Below, one piece after another: positions 25,299-36,766 of a stretch of 64,000 nt of DNA. Source of the DNA: Perilla frutescens (Eukaryota > Streptophyta > Magnoliopsida > Lamiales > Lamiaceae); assembly GCA_026008535.1 (NCBI GenBank), contig BRKX01000014.1, forward strand, positions 18,250,694 to 18,314,693. Direction: 5' to 3'. Position 1 is the stretch's first letter; every line of letters starts with the position of its first letter. Below the pieces are notes generated by a model. The model searched no databases, had not been told where the DNA came from, and saw nothing but the letters and a program-made list of their open reading frames with translations. The position numbers were made by a program, and so were the translations under genes.

Positions 25299-26273
25299 CT
25301 AGGGTTTGGTTTCTTTTGCAGTTGAAACTGTTGTTCTAGTTTTGGAATAATCCTGGGCTGGTGGTTTGTTGTAATTAGGATTGTTGTTGGAATAAGACCG
25401 GGTAGCACCTTTAAGCTTCTTGGCAATAGCATCAATAGTGTGTATTTGGCTTTGTCCCAGCTCAATAATTTGTTGCAAGCTTGTAGGTTGAAACATGAGT
25501 ATGGCAGATTTTAATTCCTCACCCAGCCCACTTAAAAAACTTGCTATGTAGTACCTTTCTGAGAACTCTCCTGGATGAAGGAGCTCCATACAAGCCTTTA
25601 GTTCCTCAAAATGTTCCACATACTCTTCGTAGGTACCAATATGCTTCAGTTTATTGAAATCCCTTATAATCTTCGTCTCTTTTAGGTCATCAAACCTAGC
25701 TGAGACTATCCCTATGAATTGCGACCAAGTTAGGTCCACACATTGGGCACCAAAATTCTGGTACCATTGAGCTGCCTTCCCTTCAAATTGCATAGTTGCC
25801 AGGGCCACCTTTTGTTTGTCAGGTATGCTGAGAACCATACTAAAGTAGCTATTGCACTTAATAATCCAGGCTCTAGGTAAGGACCCATCAAACCTAGGAA
25901 AATCCACCTTGGGAAAGGGAGTAAATACCTGGATACCTCCACCTTCTATCACAGCATTCCCTCTATCAGATGATGTAAATTATGTAGATTTTCCCGATTC
26001 TTGTGCATAACCAGATGGGGGCTCGCCCAGAATTGAAGGCAGATCTGAAGATCATTTCCCTTTCACCACATTAAGAAGCTGGATTTGCATGTCAGCTAGG
26101 GATTTGACAATATGGTCAAATTTCCCTAAAATACTAGCGTTCAAATCAGCCATCTGCTCCTCTCTTTTAGGTTTCAGCTTGCAGGGCTTCATCCAAGCAT
26201 TTTTGTGCCTCAAAGAGTTCCTTGAAGCGGGTTCCTTCAGCCATATCCAAGGATTGTTGGCTCCGATTACCAA
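25299..26273 (-). pseudogene. gypsy gag region
   Basis: The first stretch (26052-26273) carries MADLNASILGKFDHIVKSL, and the main one (25299-25952) begins with the FPKVDFPRFDG core and has FEGKAAQWYQNF, both typical of plant Ty3 Gag. In-frame stops lie near 26052 and 25980 and at 25299-25301, all in one frame. The protein would have formed the particle shell. The zinc knuckle lies in the next open stretch. Confidence 0.8.
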
Positions 26274-26274
26274 C
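26259..26274 (-). promoter_or_regulatory. Primer binding site of the gypsy element
   Basis: Directly after the 5' LTR the minus strand reads GTTGGTAATCGGAGCC, close to the usual initiator tRNA-Met site TGGTATCAGAGC but with changes. Confidence 0.55.
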
Positions 26275-26809
26275 TGTTGTGTTCTTCCTTTTTCTAGCTA
26301 TTTTTCTTGTAATAGAACAGATAAAAATGTAATCTTGGCCGTTAAGTTTCTAACAAGAAAGGAGAGAGGAAAACAGAAGAAATGGAAGAAAAAACTGAGA
26401 TATTACTTTTCTGTCTTTCATTGATAGTACTAGGGTTCTTTTAATACAACTAGAAATGGGCTTTTATCATGGACCCGAAAATAAACTAAAAATACCACAA
26501 CTATTGAGCTAAGAACGAGCCCAACTACAGAAGTAAACATATATTTTAAATAACTTGGTCAATTTCTTTAACTAAATCCTAATAGCATGCCCAGCTGGAA
26601 AATGGAACGAACTGAGATGAAATTCCAAAACCCCTCTTTCATTCAATTGCAACCTAAAGACTCCATCTTGAACCTTAGCCCAATTCTTTGCCTTCCCGTC
26701 ACTGGTCATCTTCCCAAATCGGTTGTTCACAGTTAATTCCCCAACATTCACGCCTTCCTCAGCTTGCAAGACCTCACCTTCTTCTAATTTCAACATTGAG
26801 CACACAACA
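26275..26809 (-). repeat. 5' LTR of the gypsy element
   Basis: 535 bp; in element orientation it starts TGTTGTGTGCTC and ends AGAACACAACA. The partner is 21177-21711. Confidence 0.9.
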
Positions 26810-26814
26810 TAAAT

Positions 26815-28141
26815 ATTCTTATAAATTATTTATCTATATTTCAACAAAATGATTGCATACAAAAGTACCAATGGGTGAGAAACGCTAATTATTTAAATTA
26901 TCTCGACATGAATTGTATACAAAGATACAAATTGTATTATTAGCGGAATTAATAATTCTTATATCATAAAATATTTCCGTATTTAAAAATTGTTCCCACT
27001 CATTTGCAAGGTATTTTATTCTATTAACAAAAACTTAATTTTAGGATTAGTTACTAATTAATATACAAAATTTTAATTTATATATATGGAAGCTACTTTA
27101 TACAATTACTGTAAGAAGTGTAAGAGATAAAGTCCAATAATTTTAGAACAAATAGTTTTCACTTAAAATATATATTATGCATGGGAAAGTAGTTAGATAC
27201 ATAATAATTTAGAATAACTAAATATTTTCATGAAAGTTTCCAAATTTAGCTAGCCATTTTCAATCAAAAGAAAAATGAAAAGGTGAGAGTTCAAAGAGTT
27301 TTGTGAATTGTGAATGATTTTACTGAATTTATGTTTTAATTAATAGTAATTACTTTGTCATAATTTACGTTTGCTGAATTTATGTTTTAATTAAGAGTAA
27401 TGAATTTGTCATTATTTATATTTATTGGCCTATATATAGAAGTATGATCAAATCCACAATCTAGATTTCCTCCCGAATTTATTTTTCTTCTCCTCACGGT
27501 GTTCCGAATATTTTAGAGTTTTCTTTTGCATTTATTAATGTGATATATTTATAGATAAAATTATCTAATTTTATTAGTATAATATTAAATCTATTTTAAT
27601 TTTAAAAATTTTACTTTTTTATAAAATATTAAAGAAATCAAATAAAAATATTTTTAACTAAAAAATTAAATATTTTTAAGTTTGTAACCTTAAATATATG
27701 ATATATATTTTAAACAATTAACCCTCATACATCTTAAATTTTCAAACTTAAGTAATCACATATCAAAGAATGCCAACCCCATATTTTTTTGAATGAATTA
27801 ATTATAAATTATAAACATTTTTTTGAATGAAGAAATTATAAATTTTGAATTAAATATACTAAGAAGTTCGAATAAATATATTTATAGTCTTGAAATTTAA
27901 TACACACACATTTGCAATTTGAAACATCTTATATATTAAGATATTCAAATTTCATCACATTAATATATTTTAAATAATTAAATCTTTATGTAGTTTATTA
28001 TGTAGTTTATTTTTTCAAACTAAATTTATATCTCACATCCCAAAGTCCATGAATATTTTTTTTTAGTGGAAAAACACCAAACATATGTTAATAATTGGAT
28101 TAGGCTAAAAGAGCAAGTCAAGCTAAACAATGTACAAATAT
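26815..28141. other. AT-rich intergenic DNA
   Basis: No gene or clear repeat boundary seen. A short duplication occurs near 27315-27420 (TGAATTTATGTTTTAATTAA twice). Composition is strongly A+T. Confidence 0.5.
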
Positions 28142-28143
28142 TA

Positions 28144-28397
28144 CTTTCTCCGTTTCACAACAATTGTCATCCTTATACTCTAATTTTGTTTCACAAAAAG
28201 TGTCATTCTACATAATCCAGGTAAAAATGTTCATATTTTTCTCCTATTTGCCTCATTTAATGCATTCAAACAACTATATTTTATTCATTTAATGTATTCA
28301 CATAAGGGTGTATAGGGTAATTTGATTATTTAATTAATATCTTTATTAATATGTGTGCATTCATCCGAATGACACTTGTTCAGAAATGAAGGGAGAA
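28144..28397. mobile_element. Stowaway-like MITE
   Basis: Imperfect terminal inverted repeats: the left reads CTTTCTCCGTTTCACAACAA and the right, reverse-complemented, TTCTCCCTTCATTTCTGAAC. These are flanked by TA dinucleotides, 254 bp, with no coding content. The ends resemble the CTCCCTCCGT ends of Stowaway (Tc1/mariner-related) MITEs. Confidence 0.6.
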
Positions 28398-28804
28398 TAT
28401 TTTATGATGTAATTTGTTTTTTAAACGATGAATATTATATTATATGTTGAGCTACATTACACTGTTATTTTTTATTTCCACATTTTTATATGTTCGAGAT
28501 GATTTAATATATTTCAAACATAGTTATATATCAAGTGTACAATATCAGCAATCATGTATTCTATTTTTATTTTTTGAGAACCAATCCATCATTCTAAATT
28601 TAGTAGAACCAATTTATTATTTTTGTTATATTGGTATTTTAAAACTTTTGGATTTGTTGCTATCTAAATTCGGCCTATTAATGAATCTTTCATAAAATAT
28701 TAATAAACTATTCATTTATGAATTAAAAATATAAACTGGCAAAACCACCATTCATTAATATATTGGAAAATAGGCTATTGAAAATAAAAAATGCTCAATA
28801 TATA

Positions 28805-29006
28805 CCCCTTTTATTTCTGAATAAGTGCAATTCTAGATAAATAACTTTATACACCATTATATGAATATAAAATATGAATGTTTGAATGCATTAAATGAGG
28901 ATAAATATGGGAAAAATGTTAAATTTTCACCCCGATTGTGTACAATGGCAATATTTATCAAACAAACTAAAGTATTAGAATGACACTTACCCAAAAATGA
29001 AGTGAG
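28805..29006. mobile_element. Second Stowaway-like MITE
   Basis: The left end is CCCCTTTTATTTCTGAATAA and the right, reverse-complemented, CTCACTTCATTTTTGGGTAA, both followed by GTG(C/T)(A/C)ATTCTA; TA flanks, 202 bp. Related to the copy 400 bp upstream but diverged. Confidence 0.55.
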
Positions 29007-29008
29007 TA

Positions 29009-29576
29009 TAATTGTAATGATATATACCAATTGATGATATAATAATAATCCATAATATTTTATGAATATTATGGACAATATAGTGGGTATTAGAAATAAA
29101 TTGAATGGTGTAAAAAGAATAAAAAATTTATACTTAAATTATGTTATTCACAAGATTGAAGATAGACCGGAAGGTGAAGATGAAATTAACATAGTGGTGT
29201 TCGTTGCAAATGACTAAGAAAAATTTAGGATGAAGAAAATTCTTGATAAAAATGAATCGGTGGGCACCAAAAAAATGAGAAAAAAATGAATGACAAGTCC
29301 TAAAAAATTGAGATATTTTTTAGGTTGACTTTTTCATACTTTGATAAAATTTCATTATTGTACTAATTTTTTAATATATATTTTTTTAAATTATTAGGTA
29401 CCTTCTAATTTATTTTAATGTTTTCCACGCATTTCACAATTGAAATAAATATATTTCTATATGAAATGTTTGGCTCATTGAACAAATAAAATATTTGGAA
29501 GCATTTCATTGGTGATGTTAATGAAATTAATTTTATGTTTTTAAATAAAATTCTTAATTATTTTATTTAGTATAAA
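29009..29576. other. AT-rich DNA left of the Sirevirus
   Basis: No gene recognised. A short ORF-like string near 29130-29220 has no family resemblance I can name. Confidence 0.4.
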
Positions 29577-29581
29577 GTAAT

Positions 29582-30500
29582 TGTTAGTGCCACTGCATGC
29601 ACTAAGTTTTTGTGTTGTTAAATTGGCGAGATATGTTCGACAATGTGTGCTTGGGTATGTCCCACGAAGATTTATTTTCCGTTGTGCATGAAAAGAAAGA
29701 ACAGTTGGTGAACTGTTCCAGAGTATGTCCCAGACAGAACCAGGGACACTCTATTTATGGCAGTTTCCTTGTTGGAAAGATCTTGCGCCAAACCAGTTTG
29801 GAAGGTCAAGATAAATTCATTTTACTGCCTTGTGGTGTAGATCCGGTGCTGAATTAACCCTCTTACACATGGGAAGTATCTACACACATTTGGAAGGCCA
29901 CAAACCACTTACCTAGTTGGCGGAAAGCAAGAGATTGACGCCAAGCTAAAGTGAAGACTATATATGAAGACCGATTTGTGCAGCAATCGGTACCACTGAT
30001 ATTTTGTTTAGATTCTAGTGTTAGAATCAGTTTGTGGTCATTTTTGTAACTAGTAGTTGTTCATTAAAATGAATGTGATAGACTAGTATTGAGTGTTTAC
30101 GAGTGAAACATGTGAGGGGATTTTTATTCCGTTTTGTACGCAATCTCGGGAGAGATTGTAAGTTGAAGTCGTGGGTAGCTAGAGGGAGTCTAGTGTCACG
30201 ATTGTGAGGGAATCTTACAACTTTCGACTAGCGAAAGTGTTCGTAGAGAAGAACGGGTAGCATAAGGCGGGAGGCTTGTATGTGTAATATCCCTAATACA
30301 CTCGATAAAGGAGTACCAGTCGAATCTTCAAGTTTGGGAGCAATCCCCCCAGAGTAGGTTGGTTGAACCGAACTGGGTTATCATCTCGTGCGTTTTTACT
30401 GCTTTATTTTTTTATGTTCTTGCATCTGTCCCACACATATCACAGAACAATTTTTAAGCAGTTTACTAAAAACTTTTAAAGCACGGATTACTATTTTTCA
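29582..30500 (+). repeat. 5' LTR of the Sirevirus
   Basis: 919 bp, TGTTAGTG...TTTTTCA. It carries a TATA-like TCTATTTATGG near 29750 and a TGTCCCAGACA palindrome at 29726-29736. Confidence 0.92.
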
Positions 30501-30518
30501 ATTGGCACCAGAGCGGGT
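30501..30518 (+). promoter_or_regulatory. Primer binding site of the Sirevirus
   Basis: ATTGGCACCAGAGCGGGT directly follows the LTR. It resembles the initiator tRNA-Met complementary site (TGGTATCAGAGC) with substitutions. Confidence 0.6.
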
Positions 30519-30579
30519 TGCCTGTATTCAGGGTTGATCTTGGGGTATTAATCCGTGTTATTGTGTTGTTTTTGCCGAG

Positions 30580-31365
30580 ATGGACTCGATGAAAGAGGGA
30601 GCTTCGACGGTGCGACCTCCGCTCCTTGATGACAATAATTATGCCTATTGGAAAGCTCGTATGACAGCTTTCATTCGCTCAATTAATGAGCGTGCCTGGA
30701 AGATGGTGACTGAAGGGTGGAAGCCTCCTACCAAGAAGGATGAGAAAGGCAAAGCGGTGCTGAAGCCAGAAGAAGAGTTTGACGATGCTGATTATCTGAT
30801 CATGGGGCTGAATGCTAAAGCCATGAACGCCATTTTTTCTGCAGTTGACATGAACGTGTTCAAACTCATCTCCACATGTGACAAGGTAAATGATGCATGT
30901 GATATCCTTCAAACTGCTTTCGAAGGAACGAGCAGTGTTCGTGCATCTCGTATGCAGCTCCTCACTACCAGATTTGAAAACCTTCGAATGAATGAAGGTG
31001 AAAAGCTTGTTGATTTCAACGCCAAGATTTGTGACATAGCTAATGAAAGCTTTTCACTTGGTGATGCCATCTCGGAGGAGAAACTTGTGCGGAAAGTTCT
31101 GCTATCTCTTCCTAAGAGATTTACATATAAAGTCACGGCGATAGAAGAGACCAAGGACGTGAGCAAGATGAAGTTACAGGAGCTGATGGGGTCCCTGAGG
31201 ACTTTTGAAATGGGACTAACAGACGAAGAGATAGTTCAGAAGAAAAGCATAGCTTTTCAAGCCAGCCCCAGTGCTAATGATCCAAGTAATGTCTCTGACA
31301 AAAATGATCTGGCTGAGTCAATTGCTCTTCTGACAAAGAATTTCTCAAAATTTGTCAAACGTTAA
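30580..31365 (+). pseudogene. Sirevirus Gag (N-terminal part)
   Basis: 261 codons from the first ATG after the primer site. It starts with the PPLLDDNNYAYWKARMTAFI segment typical of copia Gag and includes the UBN2-type core (FEGTSSVRASRMQLLTTRFE ... MNEGEKLVDFNAKI). The reading frame meets TAA at 31363-31365 but continues in the same frame with a CCHC knuckle (CRECGGLGHYQAKC, from 31465). Gag is therefore truncated by nonsense, not by rearrangement. Confidence 0.88.
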
Positions 31366-34300
31366 GAGAAGTCTTCACAGAATAATTCTGTCAAGAACAG
31401 ATTCTCCAAATCTCGGAGATCTAAAGATGAAGATTCCATTGAAGAAAAATAGAAGGAGGTCAAGTGTAGGGAATGTGGGGGTCTTGGGCACTATCAAGCT
31501 AAATGTGCTAACACCTTAAAGAAGAAGAATAAATCCTACAGTTCCACTCTTAGTGAAAGTGATGATCCAGATGATAGTGGGAGTGATGAGGAATGCGTGA
31601 GCAACCATATTGCTTTCATGACACATTCTAACAAAGAACCTATGTCTAATTCTGTCTCTGACAGACATAATGATAATGTTTCGGAATGCAGTGATGATGA
31701 AGAATTCACTGAAGAGTCTGCCATAGATGCTTACAAAAAGCTTCATGAGAGCTGGATCATGGTGGTTAAAGTCAATGAAGGGCTGATGAAAGAGAATGGT
31801 GATCTCATTAAAGAGAGAGATTGTTTGTCCACGCGCCTCAGTGAATTGCAGAATGATCTTCAACAGTCCAGAAACAATTCTCACTCTCAAAATGGTGAAC
31901 TGCTTCATCTTAAGAAGCTTGTCAAGATGATGAACTCTGGATCATCTCAGCTCGATGACATCCTTTCTAAAGGAAAAAGTCCACAGGACCATACAGGTCT
32001 TGGATACACTAGTGGGAAGTTTTCGGATCGTTTCTGTCAAGGACAAACATCTGGAAAGCATGATGAATCTGTTCCAAAACCTGAATTTAAATCAGAGATC
32101 AAGCAGCCATGGCCTCCAAAGTCACAGCCTCGAAAGAATGGAGTTGTCTGCCACTATTGTGGAAAACCTGGTCACATTCGACCATACTGTAGGTACTACA
32201 TCAATGATCTCAGAAGAATGAGGAGGAAAGGTCGATCTCAGAATCACCTGAATTTCAGAAGACAATCTGTGCGGAACAGATCCTGGAACAGTCATAGGAA
32301 CTATGTGGTTCACACTGCCCTCAATATTCACGCAAAGAGCAGCTGGTACTTTGATAGCGGATGCTCGCGACACATGACTGGAGATGCCAGTATGTTGAAG
32401 AATATCCAAAAGGATTGTTCTTATCAATCCGTTACTTTTGGAGACGGTGTTAAGGGAAGAGTTCTTGGCCGTGGTCATCTAAATGTTGAAGGGATGCCCA
32501 ACTTGGAGGATGTTTTGCTTGTTGAAGGACTGAAAGCTAACTTAATTAACATAAGTCAACTCTGCGATCAAGGTCTCTTGGTTCATTTTACTAGAGACAA
32601 ATGTCTTGTGAAGAACAAAGAATGTGTGCTGCTGATGGATGGAGACAGATCAAGGGACAATTGTTACCTTCTCAACATGAAAGGTAATTGCTTCAGAACT
32701 CAACTTGATGAAGCAAACATATGGCATGAAAAGCTCGGCCATGTGAGTTACAGAAACATGCAGCGACTCTTGAAGACAGAAGCTGTGAATGGAGTCCCAA
32801 AGTTTGATATTGATCGTAGCAAAATTTGTAGGCCATGTCAAGTGGGAAAACAGATTCATACATCACATAAATCTGTTAAGAAGATTACCACCTCAAAAGC
32901 CTTGGAGCTGTTGCATATGGATTTGATGGGGCCTATTCAAACTGAAAGTATTGGACGGAAGAAGTTTATTTTTGTATGTGTGGATTATTTCACATGATTC
33001 ACCTGGGTGGAGTTCCTTAGAGATAAGGGAGAAACTTTTGAGACATTCAAAAATCTTTGTCTCAAGCTTGAACTAGAGAAGGCAACAGCTGTGATGAGAA
33101 TTCGAAGTGATCATGGTTGTGAATTTGAAAATGCTTACTTCAAATATTTTTGTGAAGAAAAAGGTATTGCTCAGGAGTTTTCTGCACCAAAAATGCCTCA
33201 ACAAAATGGTGTTGTTGAGAGGAAAAATCGGACTCTTCAAGAAATGAGCCGAGTCATGTTGAAGGCAAAATCTGTCCCTGACAATCTATGGGCTGAAGCT
33301 GTGAATATAGCATGTCATGTTATTAATCGGGTGTATTTCAGACCCAAGACAAGAGTTACTCCCTATGAGCTATGGAAAGGGAAGAAACCAAATTTAAAGT
33401 ACTTTCACATCTTCGGAAGTACTTGTTATATGTTAAGAGACCGAGAGTAGCTTGGCAAGTTTGATGCCAAAGGAGTTAAATGCATTTTTCTCGGATATTT
33501 GAGAAATAGTCGGGCCTATCGAGTGTTCAACAAGAGGACCAAAACGATGTTGGAGTCTATCAATATTGTGGTAGATGATCTGGAAGAATCTGTTGCCCAG
33601 ATTGATGAGGAGATTGTTGATGCCACAACTCCTGTGCCAGCTTCTGTTCCAGACAGTTCGGAACACAATGATCAAGCTGAGTTGAGAAACGAGAATCTGG
33701 AAGAGTTCAAACCGTCAAAAGGTGTGCAGAAGCATCATTCTGCAGCAGACATCATTGGTGATATGAGTGAAGGAGTTAGAACCAGAGGAGTTCGAAAGAA
33801 TTATCGTGAGATGATTGCAAATGTTTGTTATACTTCTACAACTGAGCCCAAGAACGTTAAAGAGGCCTTACAAGATGATCGATGGATTCATGCCATGCAA
33901 TAAGAGCTCTTGCAATTTGAAAGAAATGAAGTATGGGATTTGATTCCATGTCCTAAAGGTGTTAATGTGATCGGCACGAAGTGGATCTTCAAGAATAAAA
34001 CCGATGAAGAAGGAAACATCACCAGAAATAAGGCGAGACTTGTGGCACAAGGTTATTCACAAGTTGAAGGTATGGATTTTGACGAGACGTTCGCTCCAGT
34101 TACTCGTCTTGAATCTATCAGGTTGCTCCTTGCCATGGCTGCATGGATGAAGTTTAAATTGTACTAAATGGATGTGAAGAGTGCCTTCTTAAATGGGTAC
34201 TTATCTGGAGATGTGTTCGTAAGCCAACCCAAAGGCTTTGAAGACCCATACCATCCTGAGTATGTGTACAAATTGAAGAAGGCCCTCTACGGTCTCAAGC

Positions 34301-35367
34301 AAGCTCCACGAGCTTGGTACAAATGACTTACCAAATACCTTCTGGAGAAAGGATGCGTTCGTGGTGGTGCTGATAAAACTCTCTTCATCAAGAGAGAAAA
34401 ATCTGACATGATCATCGTTCAGATTTATGTGGACGATATTGTCTTTGGATCTGTCTCGGACAGAATGGTGAAAGACTTCGTGAAGGACATGACTTCCGAA
34501 TTTGAGATGAGTCTTGTAGGTGAACTAACCTACTTTCTGGGGCTTCAAGTGAAGCAAAAGGATGATGGAATCTTTGTATCTCAAACGAAGTATGCAAAGA
34601 ACTTAATCAGCAAATTTGGATTGGAAAGTTGCAACCCGAAAAGAACTCCGATGGGGATATCTTCAAAGATGTCAAAAGATGAAGCTGGTGTTGCCATTGA
34701 GCAAACCTTGTACCGAAGTATGATTGGGAGTCTGCTCTACCTTACAGCAAGTAGGCCAGACATTTGTTACAACGTAGGAGTTTGTGCTCACTACCAATCT
34801 GAACCCAAAGAAAGTCACTTGAAATCTGTCAAGCACATAATCAAGTACATAAAGGGTACTTCTGAGTTGGGACTTTGGTTTTCCTATGATACGAACCCTA
34901 GTTTGGTAGGGTATTGCGATGCAGATTGGGCAGGTTGTACTGAAGATAGGAAGAGTACCTCTGGAGGATGTTTCTTCCTTGAAAATAACATGGTGTCATG
35001 GTTCAGCAAGAAACAGAATTCTATCTCACTGTCTACTGCCGAAGCTGAATATATCGCTGCTGGAAGTTGCTGCACTCAACTTTTGTGGATGAAACAAATG
35101 CTGCATGACTATGGTGTCCCACAGTCTGTCCTTACCATATACTGTGACAATATGAGTGCGATAAACATTTCGAAAAATCCAGTTCAGCACTCTCATACAA
35201 AGCACATAGACATTCGTCACCACTTTATCCGGGAACTTGTTGAAGACGGATCTCTTGTGATCGAATATGTTGGAACAGATGCCCAGCTTGCTGACATCTT
35301 CACAAAGGCACTTGATAGTAGAAGGTTTGAAACACTAAGATCCTTCTTGGGTCTTTATGTTCTCTAA
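31366..35367 (+). pseudogene. Sirevirus Pol: protease, integrase, reverse transcriptase, RNase H
   Basis: All in the same frame as Gag. After the first knuckle come a second CCHC motif (CHYCGKPGHIRPYC, near 32150), protease (SSWYFDSGCSRHMTG, near 32340), GAG-preintegrase (HEKLGHVSYRNMQ, CRPCQ) and the integrase core with HMDLMGPIQ, IRSDHGCEFEN and NGVVERKNRT. The RT follows, with GTKWIFKNK, ARLVAQGYSQ, KALYGLKQAPRAWY and the catalytic YVDDIVFGS. RNase H has DADWAGCTEDRKSTSGG, STAEAEYIAAG, DNMSAINISKN and HIDIRHHFIREL. Stops lie at 31450, 32995, 33448, 33901, 34165 and 34324 (first base); no frameshift was found in 4 kb. Catalytic residues I can check are intact. Confidence 0.9.
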
Positions 35368-35739
35368 ACTTCTCCGTTGTGAGAAGACTCTCTATACAGT
35401 CTTGGTCAGTGATGTATGTATAGAGAGTATAAAATGACCATGGTTAATATGGTATGTAAGTGTTGTGCCAATATCTGTCTCAGACAGTTTCTGCTTTGGA
35501 CGAACGGTTACTTTTCAACGGCTAGTTGTGCCTTGATTTTCGCACCATGATCGATTCCACTTCTCCACACCTAGCTATGGGGTGATGTGTGAGGAATAAG
35601 TGAGTTAAGGAAATTTCTCTTTAGAGTTTCCTAATTAAGGTCTTAACCTTATTTTTTCAAAAGAGACAGAATCGTTGCAAAATTTCCAAGCCGTTTTCTC
35701 TCTGTGGTGTGTGTTTGAATTTTCGTTGTTCGAACTCTA

Positions 35740-36669
35740 ATGGTGGACAAAGCTGTTTCTTCTAAGCCCACTCAAGCGAAGAAACCCAAAATTTCTACTG
35801 AAGACTTGCGGCGACAGCTTACGGAGCTTTCTCAACCCATTGTGTTTTCGTCTTCAATTGCCTCTGTCTCTGTGAAGCCATCTGTTGCTTCCTCTGAAGC
35901 GCTTGCTTCTGTGGCACCTTCTGCTGATTTGCCACCTCAATTTGTGTCTGAGACAGATCTCGATGTTCAACCCTCTCCTAGGGTTTCTGAAGTGCCATTA
36001 TCTCCACCCATGGTGTCTGCGGAAATTTTGGATGCCTTAATTGCAGCTGCTATTGAGAATGTTGGAGGAAATGAAGTCTCCATGGCCTCTGTTGAAGATG
36101 ATGTTGCCGTCACCCCTGCTGTTGACGAAGATCCTACCTCTATTGAGGAATTTGCTCCATCTCTTGACGCGCTGAAATTTGTTCAAGCTCTGTGTATCTC
36201 TGCTGCTGATCATGTGGTGAGTGACACGCCCGTTGTCACGGTTCAAGTTCCTCTTGGTGAAGTATCACCTGTTGCTGCTGCTGAAAACCTTGTTCATGAT
36301 CAAGGTGAAGATGATGTTGATATCTCCTTCCTCGATGAGGAGTCTCCTGTTAATGAGGATATTTATGTCCCTCTTCCAAAGGCTACCTCCTCCAAAACTC
36401 GCGGGTCTAAACGCAAGTTAGAGTTGAGAGATGAACCAGTCACTTCTCCAGTGTCTGATGATGAAGATGACACACCCATTGCCAAATTGAAATCTAAAGT
36501 GTTGGCCAAGGTTGCTGCGAAGAAGGGTTCTCCTTCAAAAACCCTCAAATCTAAGAAAGTTGCTGCTAAGAAGGGGCATTCGTCAAAACCCCCAAAATCA
36601 ATGAAGCCTGCTGTGAAAAAGGTTATGCCTAAGAAGTCTGAGGTTGTTCCTGCTCGCCGTATTACATAG
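35740..36669 (+). CDS. Sirevirus post-pol ORF A, Lys/Ala-rich tail
   Basis: 309 residues starting 372 bp after the RNase H stop. The N-terminal two thirds are rich in Ser, Val, Pro, Asp and Glu without a recognised domain. The last 70 residues are strongly basic with AKKG/SKK repeats resembling a linker-histone tail. No signal peptide or membrane segment is visible. It occupies the place called env-like in Sireviruses. Two stops (36667 and 36682) and a frame change near 36760 separate it from ORF B; both may have been one gene. Function unknown. Confidence 0.65.
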   Translation: MVDKAVSSKPTQAKKPKISTEDLRRQLTELSQPIVFSSSIASVSVKPSVASSEALASVAPSADLPPQFVSETDLDVQPSPRVSEVPLSPPMVSAEILDALIAAAIENVGGNEVSMASVEDDVAVTPAVDEDPTSIEEFAPSLDALKFVQALCISAADHVVSDTPVVTVQVPLGEVSPVAAAENLVHDQGEDDVDISFLDEESPVNEDIYVPLPKATSSKTRGSKRKLELRDEPVTSPVSDDEDDTPIAKLKSKVLAKVAAKKGSPSKTLKSKKVAAKKGHSSKPPKSMKPAVKKVMPKKSEVVPARRIT

Positions 36670-36766
36670 AGTGTGTCTGAGTAGAGGATGGGGTTGATGT
36701 CGGGATGTCGTCGCCCGTTGATGAAGCAAGCCAGAGCACCTTCCCCCTCTGATGAAGAAGTAGAGG

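Larger units (their letters stand above)
21177..26809 (-). mobile_element. Ty3/gypsy LTR retrotransposon, chromovirus type (inactive)
   Basis: Two 535-bp LTRs bound a 5.6-kb element on the minus strand. Flanks are GAAAT (21172-21176) and TAAAT (26810-26814), a target duplication with one mismatch. The order gag, protease, reverse transcriptase, RNase H, integrase, chromodomain-like tail is that of plant chromoviruses; the short length suggests the Reina group, though this is inference. A tRNA-Met-like primer site and a polypurine tract are in place. By eye the LTRs differ at about 15 positions (near 3 percent), so the insertion is not recent. Several stops and two frameshifts make it non-autonomous now. 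Confidence 0.9.

Noticed and set aside
26572..26805. 77-codon minus-strand ORF as a gene
   Set aside because: It lies wholly within the gypsy 5' LTR and is repeated, with changes, in the other LTR.
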